The notes under the pieces are model-generated. The model made no database searches. It saw only the letters and a list, made by a program, of their open reading frames with translations, and was not told where the DNA came from. This document shows positions 16,391 to 25,424 of a DNA stretch of 64,000 bases, one piece after another. The stretch spans positions 372,001 through 436,000 of the forward strand of contig NZ_LTAO01000001.1 of NCBI RefSeq assembly GCF_001590785.1. Direction: 5' to 3'. Origin of the DNA: Alkalihalobacillus trypoxylicola (GTDB lineage Bacteria > Bacillota > Bacilli > Bacillales > Bacillaceae_D). Position 1 is the stretch's first letter. The number at the start of each line of letters is the position of its first letter. A program made the translations under genes and the position numbers.

Positions 16391-17298
16391 TCTATACCGT
16401 CACTTTAAATCCTGCTTTGGATTATTTTGTTGCAGCACCATCGATACAGGTAGGCAGCCTAAACCGTGCTACATCTGATCAAAAAGAACCAGGCGGTAAA
16501 GGAATAAATGTTTCAACTGTATTGACATCTTTACAAGCTTCTAATGTGGCCTTAGGTTTTATTGGAGGTTTCACAGGAGAGTTTATTCAATCATCATTAA
16601 AACAGCGAGGTGTTCGAACAGATTTTATTCGAATTAAAGAAGATACACGATTAAACGTAAAGGTAAAGAGTGAGGTCGAAACTGAAATTAATGGTGTGTC
16701 GCCTACCATTACTATTTCAGAGCTTAATCAATTAACCGGTCAACTAACACAATTAAATAAACAAGATATTGTCGTTTTATCAGGGAGTGTTCCATCGGCA
16801 CTTGAACCAGAGATTTACCAAAAATGGATAGCAACCTTAAGAAAAAGAGAAGTGAATGTTTTTCTTGATACTAGTGGTCTCCCTCTCACATATGCCATTC
16901 AAGAAAAACCAACTTTTATAAAGCCTAATCACCATGAGTTATCAGAACTGGTTGGTCAAGAAATACACTCCATTGAAGATGCCATTGCACCTGCTAAACA
17001 ACTAGTCGAACAAGGCATTCAATATGTGATGGTCACTTTCGCTGGAGACGGGGCTCTGTTCGTTAGTGAAAATGTAACGTTACTGGCAACAGCTCCTACT
17101 GGTCAATTAATCAATTCTATTGGTGCTGGTGACTCCACCGTAGCCGGATTCATCTATGGATATCAAAAAAATTGGAGCTTACATGACTGTTTCCAATTTG
17201 CCATTGCCGCGGGAAGTGCGACTGCTTTTTCAGCAAACCTGGCACAAAAGCAAGACATTGAATCATTATTAGAAAAAACGTATATACGTCAAGTATAA
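16387..17298 (+). CDS. fruK: 1-phosphofructokinase
   Basis: PfkB-family kinase converting fructose-1-phosphate to fructose-1,6-bisphosphate. 303 residues from the ATG at 16387 (MIYTVTLNPALDY). PfkB motifs are GGKGINVS near residue 39 and the catalytic INSIGAGDSTVAGF near residue 243. The ATG overlaps the fruR stop (ATGA), and GGAGG lies 10 nt upstream. An open frame extends to 16315 inside fruR but has no ribosome site. It supplies the glycolytic entry step for fructose brought in by FruA. Confidence 0.95.
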   Translation: MIYTVTLNPALDYFVAAPSIQVGSLNRATSDQKEPGGKGINVSTVLTSLQASNVALGFIGGFTGEFIQSSLKQRGVRTDFIRIKEDTRLNVKVKSEVETEINGVSPTITISELNQLTGQLTQLNKQDIVVLSGSVPSALEPEIYQKWIATLRKREVNVFLDTSGLPLTYAIQEKPTFIKPNHHELSELVGQEIHSIEDAIAPAKQLVEQGIQYVMVTFAGDGALFVSENVTLLATAPTGQLINSIGAGDSTVAGFIYGYQKNWSLHDCFQFAIAAGSATAFSANLAQKQDIESLLEKTYIRQV

Positions 17299-17314
17299 AA
17301 AGGAGCATTTTACT

Positions 17315-19198
17315 ATGAGAATATCTGATTTACTCAGGAAAGAAACGATGATACTTGATTTACATTCATCTTCAAAATCAGAAGTCCTTGATGAATTAAT
17401 TGAAAAACTCGATCAAGCTAATACATTAAACGATAAAAAATCTTTTAAACAAGCTATTCTTAAGCGTGAGGAGCAAAGTACAACAGGGTTAGGAGAAGGC
17501 ATTGCGATTCCCCATGCCAAAACCTCTGCTGTTAAAACTCCTTCTATTGCTTTTGGACGCTCGCAAAAGGGCATTGATTTTGAAGCTTTAGACAGCCAGC
17601 CAAGTCACTTGTTTTTTATGATTGCCGCTTCTGAAGGTGCAAATAATGAACACTTAGCTACCCTTTCAAAGCTATCAACCTATTTAATGGATGAAACATT
17701 TAGAGAACATATTCTAAAGGCTCAATCAATTGAAGAAATCTTAGACATTATTGATTTAAAAGAAAAGGAAGAGTCCGAGCATGATGAACTAACACAAGAA
17801 AACAATCAAGAGCAAGTTTTTATTCTTGGTGTTACAGGATGCCCAACAGGAATTGCACACACATTTATGGCTGCTGATGCTTTAAAAAAGGAAGCTAAAG
17901 AGCGTGGGTATCATATTAAAGTTGAAACGAATGGCTCTGCTGGTGTAAAAGATAAGTTAACAAAAGAAGAGATTGAAAAGGCTGATGGAATCATCATTGC
18001 CGCTGATACAAAAATTGAGATGGATCGTTTTCACGGTAAACGTATTGTTATCGCCCCTGTGTCGGACGGCGTTAGAAAACCAGCTGACTTAATCGACCGA
18101 TCTCTATCAGGAAATGAACCAGTATATCAAGGAAAAGAACTTAATGAGGAAAATCAAGACAGTAAAGGTTCCAATTCATTTGGTGCTAGTATTTACAAGC
18201 ATTTAATGAACGGCGTTTCTAATATGTTACCATTCGTTATCGGTGGTGGTATTCTCATCGCAATAAGCTTTATTTTTGAAACCCTTTTTGGTAAAGAAAA
18301 TTTTATTCGTGAACTATTAATGACGATTGGTAGCGAAAATGCCTTTGCTTTATTTATCCCGGTTCTTGCTGCTTTTATTGCAATGAGTATTGCGGATCGT
18401 CCCGGTTTTGCTCCTGGTTTAATTGCCGGTTATATGGCATTTATGAATGATTCAGGCTTTTTAGGTGGGTTAATTGCTGGTTTCCTTGCCGGTTATATCG
18501 CATTATTAGTGCGTCGTCTATTAGCTAATTTCCCACAAAGTTTAGATGGGTTACGTACAATTTTATTTACTCCTGTCTTAACTATTTTATTTACAGGTAC
18601 ACTCATGTATTTCTTAGTGAGTCCATTAGCTACTGTTAATGTAGGACTACAAGAATGGTTAGGAAATCTCGGAACTAGTAATATGGTCATTTTAGGAATC
18701 GTCCTAGGAGCGATGATGGCTATAGACATGGGAGGCCCCGTTAATAAAGCCGCTTATACTTTTGGTATTGCAATGCTTGATGCTGGTAATCTTGGACCAC
18801 AAGCAGCCGTTATGGCAGCAGGAATGGTTCCACCACTCGGTATAGCGATTGCAACAACCATTTGGAAGCATAAATTTACAAAACAGCAACGTGAATCTGG
18901 TAAAACAAATTATATCTTAGGTGCTTCATTTATAACAGAAGGTGCTATTCCTTTTGCTGCTGCGGATCCTGTTCGTGTTATCACAGCAAGTGTGATAGGT
19001 GCAGCTGTAGCAGGAGGTTTAACAGGCTTATTCCAAATTACACTACCTGCTCCACATGGAGGAATATTTACGATGTTCCTTGTTAATGGCACTAACTTTT
19101 CATATGTAGGATTATATGCCTTAGCTATCATCATCGGCTCGTTTATTACAGCAGTGATTTATGGAATCATTAAACAACCTCTACAAGAAAAAAACTAA
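17315..19198 (+). CDS. fruA: Fructose-specific PTS enzyme IIABC
   Basis: 627-residue fused PTS permease importing fructose as fructose-1-phosphate. Domains in order are IIA (about 1-150, phospho-acceptor His67 in GEGIAIPHAK), IIB (about 167-265, Cys176 in GVTGCPTGIAHTFMAADAL) and membrane IIC (about 285-620, with the GADMGGPVNKAAY-type signature and repeated hydrophobic segments). The ATG at 17315 has AAGGAG 9 nt upstream and lies 16 bp after fruK. Length and domain order match fruA of B. subtilis. A strong terminator follows. Confidence 0.96.
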   Translation: MRISDLLRKETMILDLHSSSKSEVLDELIEKLDQANTLNDKKSFKQAILKREEQSTTGLGEGIAIPHAKTSAVKTPSIAFGRSQKGIDFEALDSQPSHLFFMIAASEGANNEHLATLSKLSTYLMDETFREHILKAQSIEEILDIIDLKEKEESEHDELTQENNQEQVFILGVTGCPTGIAHTFMAADALKKEAKERGYHIKVETNGSAGVKDKLTKEEIEKADGIIIAADTKIEMDRFHGKRIVIAPVSDGVRKPADLIDRSLSGNEPVYQGKELNEENQDSKGSNSFGASIYKHLMNGVSNMLPFVIGGGILIAISFIFETLFGKENFIRELLMTIGSENAFALFIPVLAAFIAMSIADRPGFAPGLIAGYMAFMNDSGFLGGLIAGFLAGYIALLVRRLLANFPQSLDGLRTILFTPVLTILFTGTLMYFLVSPLATVNVGLQEWLGNLGTSNMVILGIVLGAMMAIDMGGPVNKAAYTFGIAMLDAGNLGPQAAVMAAGMVPPLGIAIATTIWKHKFTKQQRESGKTNYILGASFITEGAIPFAAADPVRVITASVIGAAVAGGLTGLFQITLPAPHGGIFTMFLVNGTNFSYVGLYALAIIIGSFITAVIYGIIKQPLQEKN

Positions 19199-19220
19199 TG
19201 TAAAAATCTAAGATATAATT

Positions 19221-19257
19221 AAAAACTCCGTCTCTGAAAAAGAGATGGAGTTTTTTC
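19221..19257 (+). terminator. fru operon terminator
   Basis: AAAAACTCCGTCTC pairs with GAGATGGAGTTTTT (14 bp with one G-U), followed by a run of U. Confidence 0.9.
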
Positions 19258-19598
19258 TGCTAATTGAAAGTGAATTTTGCCCTTCTATAGGCGGTGTATT
19301 TCTCCATATTCAGCAGTATCAATACAAAATCCACTTCATTTTTGACCTTTTTGTCCTTCAAAATGAGAATCAAATAGAGCTCTAATTAACCTTTAGAATT
19401 CTAAATATAATTCACCTGATACCTCCACTCTCTAAAAAACTTCTTCTACACTGTGAGACTTCCCTAAAAGGAAAAACACAATCAAATGATTACAATATGA
19501 TAAGATATAATAAAAGTTATGTATAAGGCATGGGAACAAATTGAATCAACTGTTACGAAAATGTGAATACTTAAAAAATCATTTTAGGAGGTCAACTC
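19258..19598. other. AT-rich intergenic stretch before the orphan gene
   Basis: 341 bp with no ORF or strong hairpin. TATAAT occurs in GATATAATAAAAG near 19505-19512, about 90 bp before the next gene, but with only a poor -35. AGGAGGT at 19586-19592 serves the gene at 19599. Confidence 0.5.
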
Positions 19599-20117
19599 TT
19601 GATTAAAATGGAGACGTTTATCAGAATAGATGAGAATGATATTGATTCTACTAAATTTATTGATCTATCATTACACGATAAATCAAAACATTCTATTTTA
19701 AAAAAGCATCTCTATGAGAATTACCTTTTATATTATGGTTATGTTTATTTAGAGTATAACAATGAAGTAATCTTAGATAGCTCCCACTGTAATGCATTAG
19801 ATGTATACTGGTGCTATATGTCTAATATTATGATTTATGACTTAATTGAAAAGGGATATAAATCGGACTTTATTTCAGGAGAAAGTGAGCCCTATGAGCT
19901 ACAACTCACAAATAAAACGGTGGAATTTACAATAAATGAAAAAACGTATAGCCTACCAAAATATGAATTTTTAAAGGTACTATTGGAGGAAGAAAAATAT
20001 TATATAGAATTTCATAATGATGCTATGAAAGATAAAGAAGAAGAAAAAATACCATTATTATTAACCAAAGAATTACTATTAAAAGTTGAAGAAATGAAAC
20101 CTAAACCTAATGAATAA
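19599..20117 (+). CDS. Hypothetical protein, unrecognised
   Basis: 172 residues, acidic with a Lys/Glu-rich end, and no signal peptide or membrane segment. I do not recognise a family. It is rich in Tyr (ENYLLYYGYVYLEY near residues 40-53) and contains CNALDVYWCYMSNIMIYDLIEKGY. The predicted fold is mixed alpha/beta. The start is read as TTG at 19599 because AGGAGGT is 6 nt upstream; the ATG at 19608 would be 15 nt away. It stands alone between the fru operon and the rplS cluster, is very AT-rich, and is followed by a region with a possible transposase scrap. That suggests an accessory gene gained by transfer. Confidence 0.72.
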   Translation: MIKMETFIRIDENDIDSTKFIDLSLHDKSKHSILKKHLYENYLLYYGYVYLEYNNEVILDSSHCNALDVYWCYMSNIMIYDLIEKGYKSDFISGESEPYELQLTNKTVEFTINEKTYSLPKYEFLKVLLEEEKYYIEFHNDAMKDKEEEKIPLLLTKELLLKVEEMKPKPNE

Positions 20118-20176
20118 TATCTGTATATTCAATGGGGTTTGCATTTAAGTTATTCCCCCACTAGCTCTAGGAGTTA

Positions 20177-20327
20177 TCACGTTTTCTTATCCTTTTGCTT
20201 GATTGTCGCTTGGAGGAAGACATTTGAAACTCTTTTTCGTTTTGGCTGAGGTTCTTTGAAAACCTTTTGGATTGTATGTAGCTTGTCTATGATGTTAAGA
20301 CCGATATGATAAACCACAAAACGTGTT
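20177..20327 (-). pseudogene. Possible C-terminal remnant of a transposase-like ORF
   Basis: A minus-strand frame of about 50 codons without a start codon or ribosome site ends at TGA (20177-20179). Its translation (VVYHIGLNIIDKLHTI, then a basic tail KEPQPKRKRVSNVF and KQKDKKT) looks like the basic end of a transposase. Upstream the frame is broken by several stops. No terminal inverted repeats or target duplication were seen, so the assignment is weak. The rest of 20118-20545 is non-coding. Confidence 0.3.
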
Positions 20328-20545
20328 CAACCTTTATATAGTCAATCACATTATGTTTAATCCTCTAATTATAACGATATATAACCCTTATTAAACCCAA
20401 CTATCACTCATTTTAACTGCTCTAATTCATCCTTAGTAAAGCTACATCAATCTTCTGTTGTCTCCCTAGTTTTCCACATCAATAATCCTCCTAAGTCGTA
20501 CTATTTTATTATTTTTAGACGTCTGGGATACGTTACTTTAAAAAT

Positions 20546-20584
20546 AAAAAAGACGACCCCCACCATAATATGGGAATCGTCTTA
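20546..20584 (-). terminator. rplS cluster terminator
   Basis: Minus strand: AAGACGATTCCCAT-ATT-ATGGTGGGGGTCGTCTT, followed by UUUUU. The arms of about 14 bp include one or two mismatches. It ends the trmD-rplS transcript. Confidence 0.85.
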
Positions 20585-20608
20585 GTCATTGATTTTACGT
20601 CATTTTTC

Positions 20609-20956
20609 TTATCGACGAACTTCTTTAATACGGGCCGCTTTTCCACGTAGGCTACGTAGATAGTAAAGTTTCGCACGACGTACTTTACCGCGACGCTTCA
20701 CTTCGATCTTAGCGATCTTCGGTGAATGTAATGGGAATGTACGTTCAACGCCAACACCGTAAGAGATTTTACGAGCTGTAAACGTTTCGCTAATACCAGA
20801 TCCACGACGCTTGATTACAACGCCTTCGAATAACTGAATACGCTCACGAGTACCCTCAACAACCTTAACATGAATAACTAGCGTGTCTCCAGGACGAAAG
20901 CTTGGAAGATCAGTGCGTAGTTGCTCACTTGTAATTTCACGGATAATGTTGCTCAT
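20609..20956 (-). CDS. rplS: 50S ribosomal protein L19
   Basis: 115-residue L19, complete from [18 protein letters not shown] to [10 protein letters not shown]. The family core [56 protein letters not shown] is visible. It sits at the 30S-50S interface. GGAAGGAG is upstream of the ATG. It follows trmD after a 119-bp gap that holds its own promoter and a leader hairpin. Confidence 0.98.
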   Translation of the reverse strand: MSNIIREITSEQLRTDLPSFRPGDTLVIHVKVVEGTRERIQLFEGVVIKRRGSGISETFTARKISYGVGVERTFPLHSPKIAKIEVKRRGKVRRAKLYYLRSLRGKAARIKEVRR

Positions 20957-20978
20957 GTAATTCCACTCCTTCCATACA

Positions 20979-21071
20979 GATGTTCTTGTGTATCAAAATA
21001 GACAGCGGAACATCGTAATCACGGGCAATTGCCACAAAGAATATAATAGCACATATAGCTATTAGTCACAA
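20979..21071 (-). promoter_or_regulatory. rplS promoter and L19-type leader hairpin
   Basis: Minus-strand TTGTGA (21066-21071), 17-bp spacer, TATTAT (21043-21048). The predicted 5' leader carries a hairpin with stem GATGTTC / GAACATC (21008-21014 with 20979-20985) just before the rplS ribosome site. Position and shape fit an autoregulatory ribosomal-protein L19 leader of the kind known in Bacilli. Identity with that RNA family is inferred. Confidence 0.55.
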
Positions 21072-21075
21072 GTAT

Positions 21076-21810
21076 TTATTCTTCTTTTTCCCATTGTAAT
21101 AGCCATTTCTTTTCTTCAGCGGTTAAATGTTTCTTTTCTAATAAATCAGGTCTTCTCTGCCACGTCCGTTTTAACGATTCTTTTGCACGCCACTCTTCTA
21201 TATGTGCATGGTGTCCTGATAATAGCACATCCGGTACCCTCATCCCTCGAAAATCGGCAGGGCGGGTATAATGTGGATGCTCTAGTAAACCCGTTGAAAA
21301 GGAGTCAGATTTAGCCGATTCATCGTTTCCAAGTACACCAGGCAATAATCGAACAACACTATCCACAACGACCATTGCTGCCATTTCTCCACCTGTTAAT
21401 ACATAATCCCCTATCGATATTTCATCGGTTACTAAATACTCTCTAATTCTCTCATCATAGCCTTCATAATGGCCACATAAGAGCACGATATGGTCCTCTT
21501 TAGATAGCTCTTCTGCTTTTGATTGCTGATAGGGCTCTCCTTGAGGACAGAGTAATACAACTCTTGGTTTCTTAGTCGTTTTTGTCTGCAAATCAGCTAC
21601 AGCATCAAAAAGCGGCTGTGGGCGCAGTACCATGCCTGCTCCACCTCCATAAGGATAGTCATCAACCTTTAAGTGCTTATTATCTGTATACTGTCTAAAG
21701 TCACATGCATTTAAATGAACAAGCTCCTTTTCCTGCGCCTGCTTAAGAATCGAGGATTCAAAAACTCCAGTAAACATTTCTGGAAAAAGAGTGAGCACAT
21801 CTATTTTCAT
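21076..21810 (-). CDS. trmD: tRNA (guanine-N1-)-methyltransferase
   Basis: Makes m1G37 in tRNAs that read CNN/GGN codons, using S-adenosylmethionine. 244 residues with the SPOUT trefoil-knot motifs [12 protein letters not shown] and [21 protein letters not shown], and the N-terminal [13 protein letters not shown]. Its ATG overlaps the rimM stop (ATGA), so the two are translationally coupled. Confidence 0.98.
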   Translation of the reverse strand: MKIDVLTLFPEMFTGVFESSILKQAQEKELVHLNACDFRQYTDNKHLKVDDYPYGGGAGMVLRPQPLFDAVADLQTKTTKKPRVVLLCPQGEPYQQSKAEELSKEDHIVLLCGHYEGYDERIREYLVTDEISIGDYVLTGGEMAAMVVVDSVVRLLPGVLGNDESAKSDSFSTGLLEHPHYTRPADFRGMRVPDVLLSGHHAHIEEWRAKESLKRTWQRRPDLLEKKHLTAEEKKWLLQWEKEE

Positions 21811-22328
21811 TCTAGTAATCCTTCCATTACATGTATGATAATCGTCTTATTTTCAACATTTATTTCTTTGACGACTTGCTCAATATAAGGAATTAAAATA
21901 TCACGGCCTTTTTCTTTTCTCTGAACAATCCAAACATCGTTGGCACCGGTTGATAGAATGTCTTTAATTTTGCCAAGCACTTCTCCTTCTTCCGTTAACA
22001 CCTGACAGCCAAGAATTTCATGGTAGTAAAATTCATTGTCTTCCAGATCCTCAAGATATTCAGATGAAACATATAGAGATTGACCTTTGTATTTTTCCAC
22101 ATAATTAATATTTTGAAGATTTTCAAAAGAGAGCAATGTAAAATTTTTGTGCTTTCTACTTGTTGCAATTTTAACAATTATCTCTTTTTTTGTATTCGGA
22201 TCGGTCAGCATTAGCTCTTGTCCTATTGCAAAGCGCTGCTCTTCAAAATCAGTCGTTGCGATTACTCTTACTTCACCTTTTATACCGTGTGTATTGACGA
22301 CTTTTCCTACTCGGTACCATTCATTCAT
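21807..22328 (-). CDS. rimM: 16S rRNA processing protein RimM
   Basis: 30S maturation factor that binds S19. 173 residues from the ATG at 22328 ([22 protein letters not shown]), with an N-terminal barrel and a C-terminal PRC barrel ([25 protein letters not shown]). TAGGA lies 6 nt before this ATG; an in-frame ATG at 22346 lacks a site. The start lies within the 3' end of ylqD (8-bp overlap). Confidence 0.95.
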   Translation of the reverse strand: MNEWYRVGKVVNTHGIKGEVRVIATTDFEEQRFAIGQELMLTDPNTKKEIIVKIATSRKHKNFTLLSFENLQNINYVEKYKGQSLYVSSEYLEDLEDNEFYYHEILGCQVLTEEGEVLGKIKDILSTGANDVWIVQRKEKGRDILIPYIEQVVKEINVENKTIIIHVMEGLLE

Positions 22329-22734
22329 GTGTATTCCTACTTTCACGATATTCTATTAATAGCCCATCTTTTACGATAATCTCCAATTGAGATTTTTCAT
22401 CAAACCATTCTTCTCCTATGTTACGCTCAATGACTAGGTCCACTTGATCGACCTTTAATTCTGAACCGAGCTCTAGCTTATGTATTTGCTGCTCACGAAA
22501 TGAAAGAGTGTGAATTCGTTCTTCTCTTTTTTTAATTTCTTTATTATATTTTAACCGAATCGAATGCTCATCATGCTTATGTCCAAGTTCTTTTAATGCT
22601 TTATGCTGTTGAAATTCCAACTGTTTCTTTTCTTTTTGACACGCAAATAATTGTTCCTGTATATCGGTTAGTAGTTCTTCTTTTTTGGATTCCGTTAAAA
22701 TGTGCTTCACAATAGCCTTCCGGATAAACTTCAA
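22321..22734 (-). CDS. ylqD: YlqD family protein
   Basis: 137 residues, conserved in Bacilli at this position and of unknown function. The centre (about 20-80) is strongly helical and coiled-coil-like, with many Lys/Glu/Gln; the C-terminal part is beta-rich (LEIIVKDGLLIEYRE). The start is a TTG at 22734 with GGAGGTGG 6 nt upstream, giving MKFIRKAIVKHILTESKKEELL, which aligns with the B. subtilis N-terminus. It lies between khpA and rimM, which suggests a ribosome- or RNA-linked role. Confidence 0.9.
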   Translation of the reverse strand: MKFIRKAIVKHILTESKKEELLTDIQEQLFACQKEKKQLEFQQHKALKELGHKHDEHSIRLKYNKEIKKREERIHTLSFREQQIHKLELGSELKVDQVDLVIERNIGEEWFDEKSQLEIIVKDGLLIEYRESRNTHE

Positions 22735-22831
22735 AAAAAGCCACCTCCATACGTCCAGACAAACGATTCTACTTTTATTTTATCTCATACTATGAGAAAG
22801 TTCTATGCTTGAAAATGTAAATTAGTAAAAT

Positions 22832-22861
22832 AAAAAAGGTGAGGAAACTCCCCACCTTTTT
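22832..22861 (-). terminator. Terminator after khpA
   Basis: Minus-strand AAAAGGTGGGGAG-TTT-CCTCACCTTTT, followed by UU. It separates rpsP-khpA from ylqD-rimM-trmD. Confidence 0.8.
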
Positions 22862-22868
22862 AGCGTTG

Positions 22869-23099
22869 CTAATCGACGATATCTACTCGTACTCGCTTGT
22901 TTTGCTTCATTGCTGCGGCATAAACAACTGAACGAATTGCCTTAGCTGTACGACCTTGTTTGCCGATTACTTTTCCAATGTCACTTTCATGAACATTTAC
23001 TTGGACCAAAAGTTGATGACCCTCATCTTTTTCCTCGACTTTAACATCTTCTGGTCGTTCAACAAGAGCTTTCACCATCTGTTCAACTAACGCCTTCAT
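22869..23099 (-). CDS. khpA: RNA-binding KH-domain protein KhpA
   Basis: 76-residue single KH domain with GKVIGKQGRTAKAIR holding the GxxG loop. In Firmicutes it pairs with KhpB/Jag to bind RNA and influence cell length and envelope growth. It lies 21 bp after rpsP, the usual partner (ylqC in B. subtilis). Confidence 0.95.
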   Translation of the reverse strand: MKALVEQMVKALVERPEDVKVEEKDEGHQLLVQVNVHESDIGKVIGKQGRTAKAIRSVVYAAAMKQNKRVRVDIVD

Positions 23100-23120
23100 C
23101 GCATTCTCCTTTTTGAAGAA

Positions 23121-23393
23121 TTACTTTTGATTCTTTGCATTGTGTAGTTTTTCCATTAAACCAACATTTGAGAAAAGGTTACGCACTGTGTCAGAAGGTT
23201 TTGCACCTTTTAACATCCAATCAAGTGCTTTCTCCTCTTTTACATCAAATTTAGCTGGTTGAGTTAAAGGATTATATGTTCCAATCTCCTCGATGAAACG
23301 ACCATCACGTGGCGCACGAGAATCTGCAACAACTACACGATAAAATGGGGCCTTTTTAGAACCCATACGTTTTAAACGGATTTTAACTGCCAT
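23121..23393 (-). CDS. rpsP: 30S ribosomal protein S16
   Basis: 90 residues, [26 protein letters not shown] at the start, complete and of normal length. GGAGGTG precedes the ATG. First gene of the rpsP-khpA transcript. Confidence 0.98.
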   Translation of the reverse strand: MAVKIRLKRMGSKKAPFYRVVVADSRAPRDGRFIEEIGTYNPLTQPAKFDVKEEKALDWMLKGAKPSDTVRNLFSNVGLMEKLHNAKNQK

Positions 23394-23431
23394 TTTTAAA
23401 ACACCTCCGAAATAGAATCACACAATAATTT

Positions 23432-23459
23432 ATAATATCATCAATTTCGCTAGAGTCAA
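23432..23459 (-). promoter_or_regulatory. rpsP promoter
   Basis: Minus-strand TTGACT (23454-23459), 16-bp spacer, TATTAT (23432-23437), about 40 bp before the rpsP ATG. It indicates that rpsP is transcribed separately from ffh. Confidence 0.65.
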
Positions 23460-23539
23460 GAGAAAATCCTTAACAGACATAAATTTCTATATTTGTTTGG
23501 AATTTATTCCTTTTTTTACTAGCAAAAACGACTTTTCCG

Positions 23540-24898
23540 TTAGAATGGAAGCTTTAAGCCTCCTAAGCCTTTTCCTTTTTTCTTACCTTTACCAGAAGTC
23601 ATATTCGACATTTGCTTCATCATCTTCTTCATTTCCTCAAATTGCTTTAAAAGACGATTCACTTCTTGAATACTCGTTCCACTTCCATTGGCAATTCGAC
23701 GCTTACGACTGGCATTCATTATACTAGGGTCCTGCTTTTCTTTTGGTGTCATTGAACGAACAATCGCCTCAATGTGTCCAATTTGCTTTTCATCGACTTT
23801 TAAATCCTTCATACCCTTCATTTTATTCATTCCAGGCATCATATTTAATAGCTCATCTAATGGTCCCATATTACGAACCTGACTTAGTTGATCTAAAAAG
23901 TCATCAAAGGTAATGTCCATCGTTCTCATCTTTTTCTCAAGCTCTTTTGCCTTTTCTTCATCAACATTCGCTTGAGCTTTTTCAATCAAAGTAAGAACAT
24001 CGCCCATTCCTAGTATACGAGAAGCCATTCGCTCAGGGTGAAATGGTTCGAGTTGGTCAATCTTCTCGCCCATACCGGCAAATTTAATCGGCGTATTGGT
24101 TACGGCTTTAACCGATATAGCCGCTCCCCCACGTGTATCACCATCAAGCTTTGTTAAAACGACACCCGTTAGGTCTAGTTGCTCATTAAAGCTCTCTGCA
24201 ACATTTACCGCATCTTGCCCTGTCATCGCATCAACAACTAGTAACACTTCATCTGGCTTAGCTATCTCTTTAATTTGTTGAAGCTCATTCATTAGCTGTT
24301 CATCAACATGTAAACGACCAGCAGTATCGATTAGCACATAATCATAATGCTCTTTTTTCGCTTCTTCAATCGCCTGCTTAGCTATTTCAACAGGACTCAC
24401 TTGGTCTCCTAAAGAGAAGACTGGCATGCTTAATTGTTTACCTAGAGTTTCCAGCTGCTTAATCGCGGCTGGACGATAAATATCAGCAGCAACAAGCATC
24501 GGCTTTCGGTTATGTTTTTTACGAAGATGATTGGCTAATTTTGCGCTGGTTGTTGTTTTACCTGCCCCTTGTAATCCAACCATCATCACGACTGTAGGTG
24601 GCTTGTTATTTACGGCAATTTTGCTCTGCTCTCCACCCATCAATGATGTTAATTCTTCATTTACTACCTTTATAACCTGCTGACCAGGTGTCAAACTTTT
24701 CATGACATCTTGGCCTAATGCTTTTTCTCTGACATTGGCAATAAATTGCTTAACTACTTTAAAGTTAACATCCGCTTCAAGCAAAGCCAAACGAACTTCA
24801 CGCATCATTTCTTTAACGTCTTGTTCACTTACCTTACCTTTACCACGAATTTTTGTAAGAGTTCCTTGAAGCCTTTCAGCTAATCCTTCAAATGCCAT
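23540..24898 (-). CDS. ffh: Signal recognition particle protein Ffh
   Basis: GTPase that, with scRNA, targets nascent membrane and secretory proteins to FtsY. 452 residues: N domain (1-90), G domain with P-loop GLQGAGKTTTSAKLA (about 106-120), DTAGRLH and TKLDGDTRGG, then a Met-rich M domain (about 300-450) ending in a Lys/Gly tail. The ATG at 24898 has AGGAGG 7 nt upstream. It is preceded by ylxM at 11 bp. Confidence 0.98.
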   Translation of the reverse strand: MAFEGLAERLQGTLTKIRGKGKVSEQDVKEMMREVRLALLEADVNFKVVKQFIANVREKALGQDVMKSLTPGQQVIKVVNEELTSLMGGEQSKIAVNNKPPTVVMMVGLQGAGKTTTSAKLANHLRKKHNRKPMLVAADIYRPAAIKQLETLGKQLSMPVFSLGDQVSPVEIAKQAIEEAKKEHYDYVLIDTAGRLHVDEQLMNELQQIKEIAKPDEVLLVVDAMTGQDAVNVAESFNEQLDLTGVVLTKLDGDTRGGAAISVKAVTNTPIKFAGMGEKIDQLEPFHPERMASRILGMGDVLTLIEKAQANVDEEKAKELEKKMRTMDITFDDFLDQLSQVRNMGPLDELLNMMPGMNKMKGMKDLKVDEKQIGHIEAIVRSMTPKEKQDPSIMNASRKRRIANGSGTSIQEVNRLLKQFEEMKKMMKQMSNMTSGKGKKKGKGLGGLKLPF

Positions 24899-24909
24899 TT
24901 GGTCGCCTC

Positions 24910-25242
24910 CTAATCTAATGTCTCAAGAGATTGAACGATGGTCATCATCTCTTCAGGAGTCGCGTTGCTTGTTAGTTTTGATTTTAGCTCCGTTAATAAT
25001 TTTGAACGAGATTCAAACTTATTTAACAATAAGAGCTTTTCTTCATATTCTTCAAGCATCGCTTCCGTTCGTTTAATATTATCATAAACTGCTTGGCGAC
25101 TAACTTCAAACTCTTCAGCAATTTCTCCTAAAGAAAAATCATCAAGGTAATACAGCGACATGTACTTTTGCTGTTTCGGTGTAAGTAAAGCTTGATAAAA
25201 ATCGAACAAAAAATTCATTCGTACCGTCTTATCTAGCAACAT
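24910..25242 (-). CDS. ylxM: YlxM family putative DNA-binding protein
   Basis: 110 residues, sigma-factor-like helix-turn-helix ([28 protein letters not shown]). Homologues are linked with Ffh and SRP function. The ATG at 25242 ([20 protein letters not shown]) has AAGGAG 6 nt upstream. ATG 25248 lies directly against the ribosome site, and the longer open frame to 25311 has none. Confidence 0.92.
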   Translation of the reverse strand: MLLDKTVRMNFLFDFYQALLTPKQQKYMSLYYLDDFSLGEIAEEFEVSRQAVYDNIKRTEAMLEEYEEKLLLLNKFESRSKLLTELKSKLTSNATPEEMMTIVQSLETLD

Positions 25243-25347
25243 ACTCATCTCCTTGTTAAGTGATTTTCCTTTACAAGAGATTATGATACAGACTTTTAAA
25301 GTTAGTGTCAAGTTTTTTTCTTAACAGTTTATTTTGATAGTCGTTTC

Positions 25348-25407
25348 AAAAAAATAAAAGGAAGCCACAGCGAATACTACCTTAAGTAAAAACGAACTGT
25401 GAGCTTC
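25348..25407 (-). terminator. Terminator between ftsY and ylxM
   Basis: Minus strand: GAAGC-T-CACAG pairs with CTGTGGCTTC around a loop of about 26 nt, followed by UUUUAUUUUUUUG. It ends the rnc-smc-ftsY transcript. Confidence 0.7.
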
Positions 25408-25424
25408 ACATTTTTAATGATCGA

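Noticed and set aside
20118-20545. Intact insertion sequence
   Set aside because: No inverted terminal repeats and no full transposase frame. Only a short basic ORF tail is visible.
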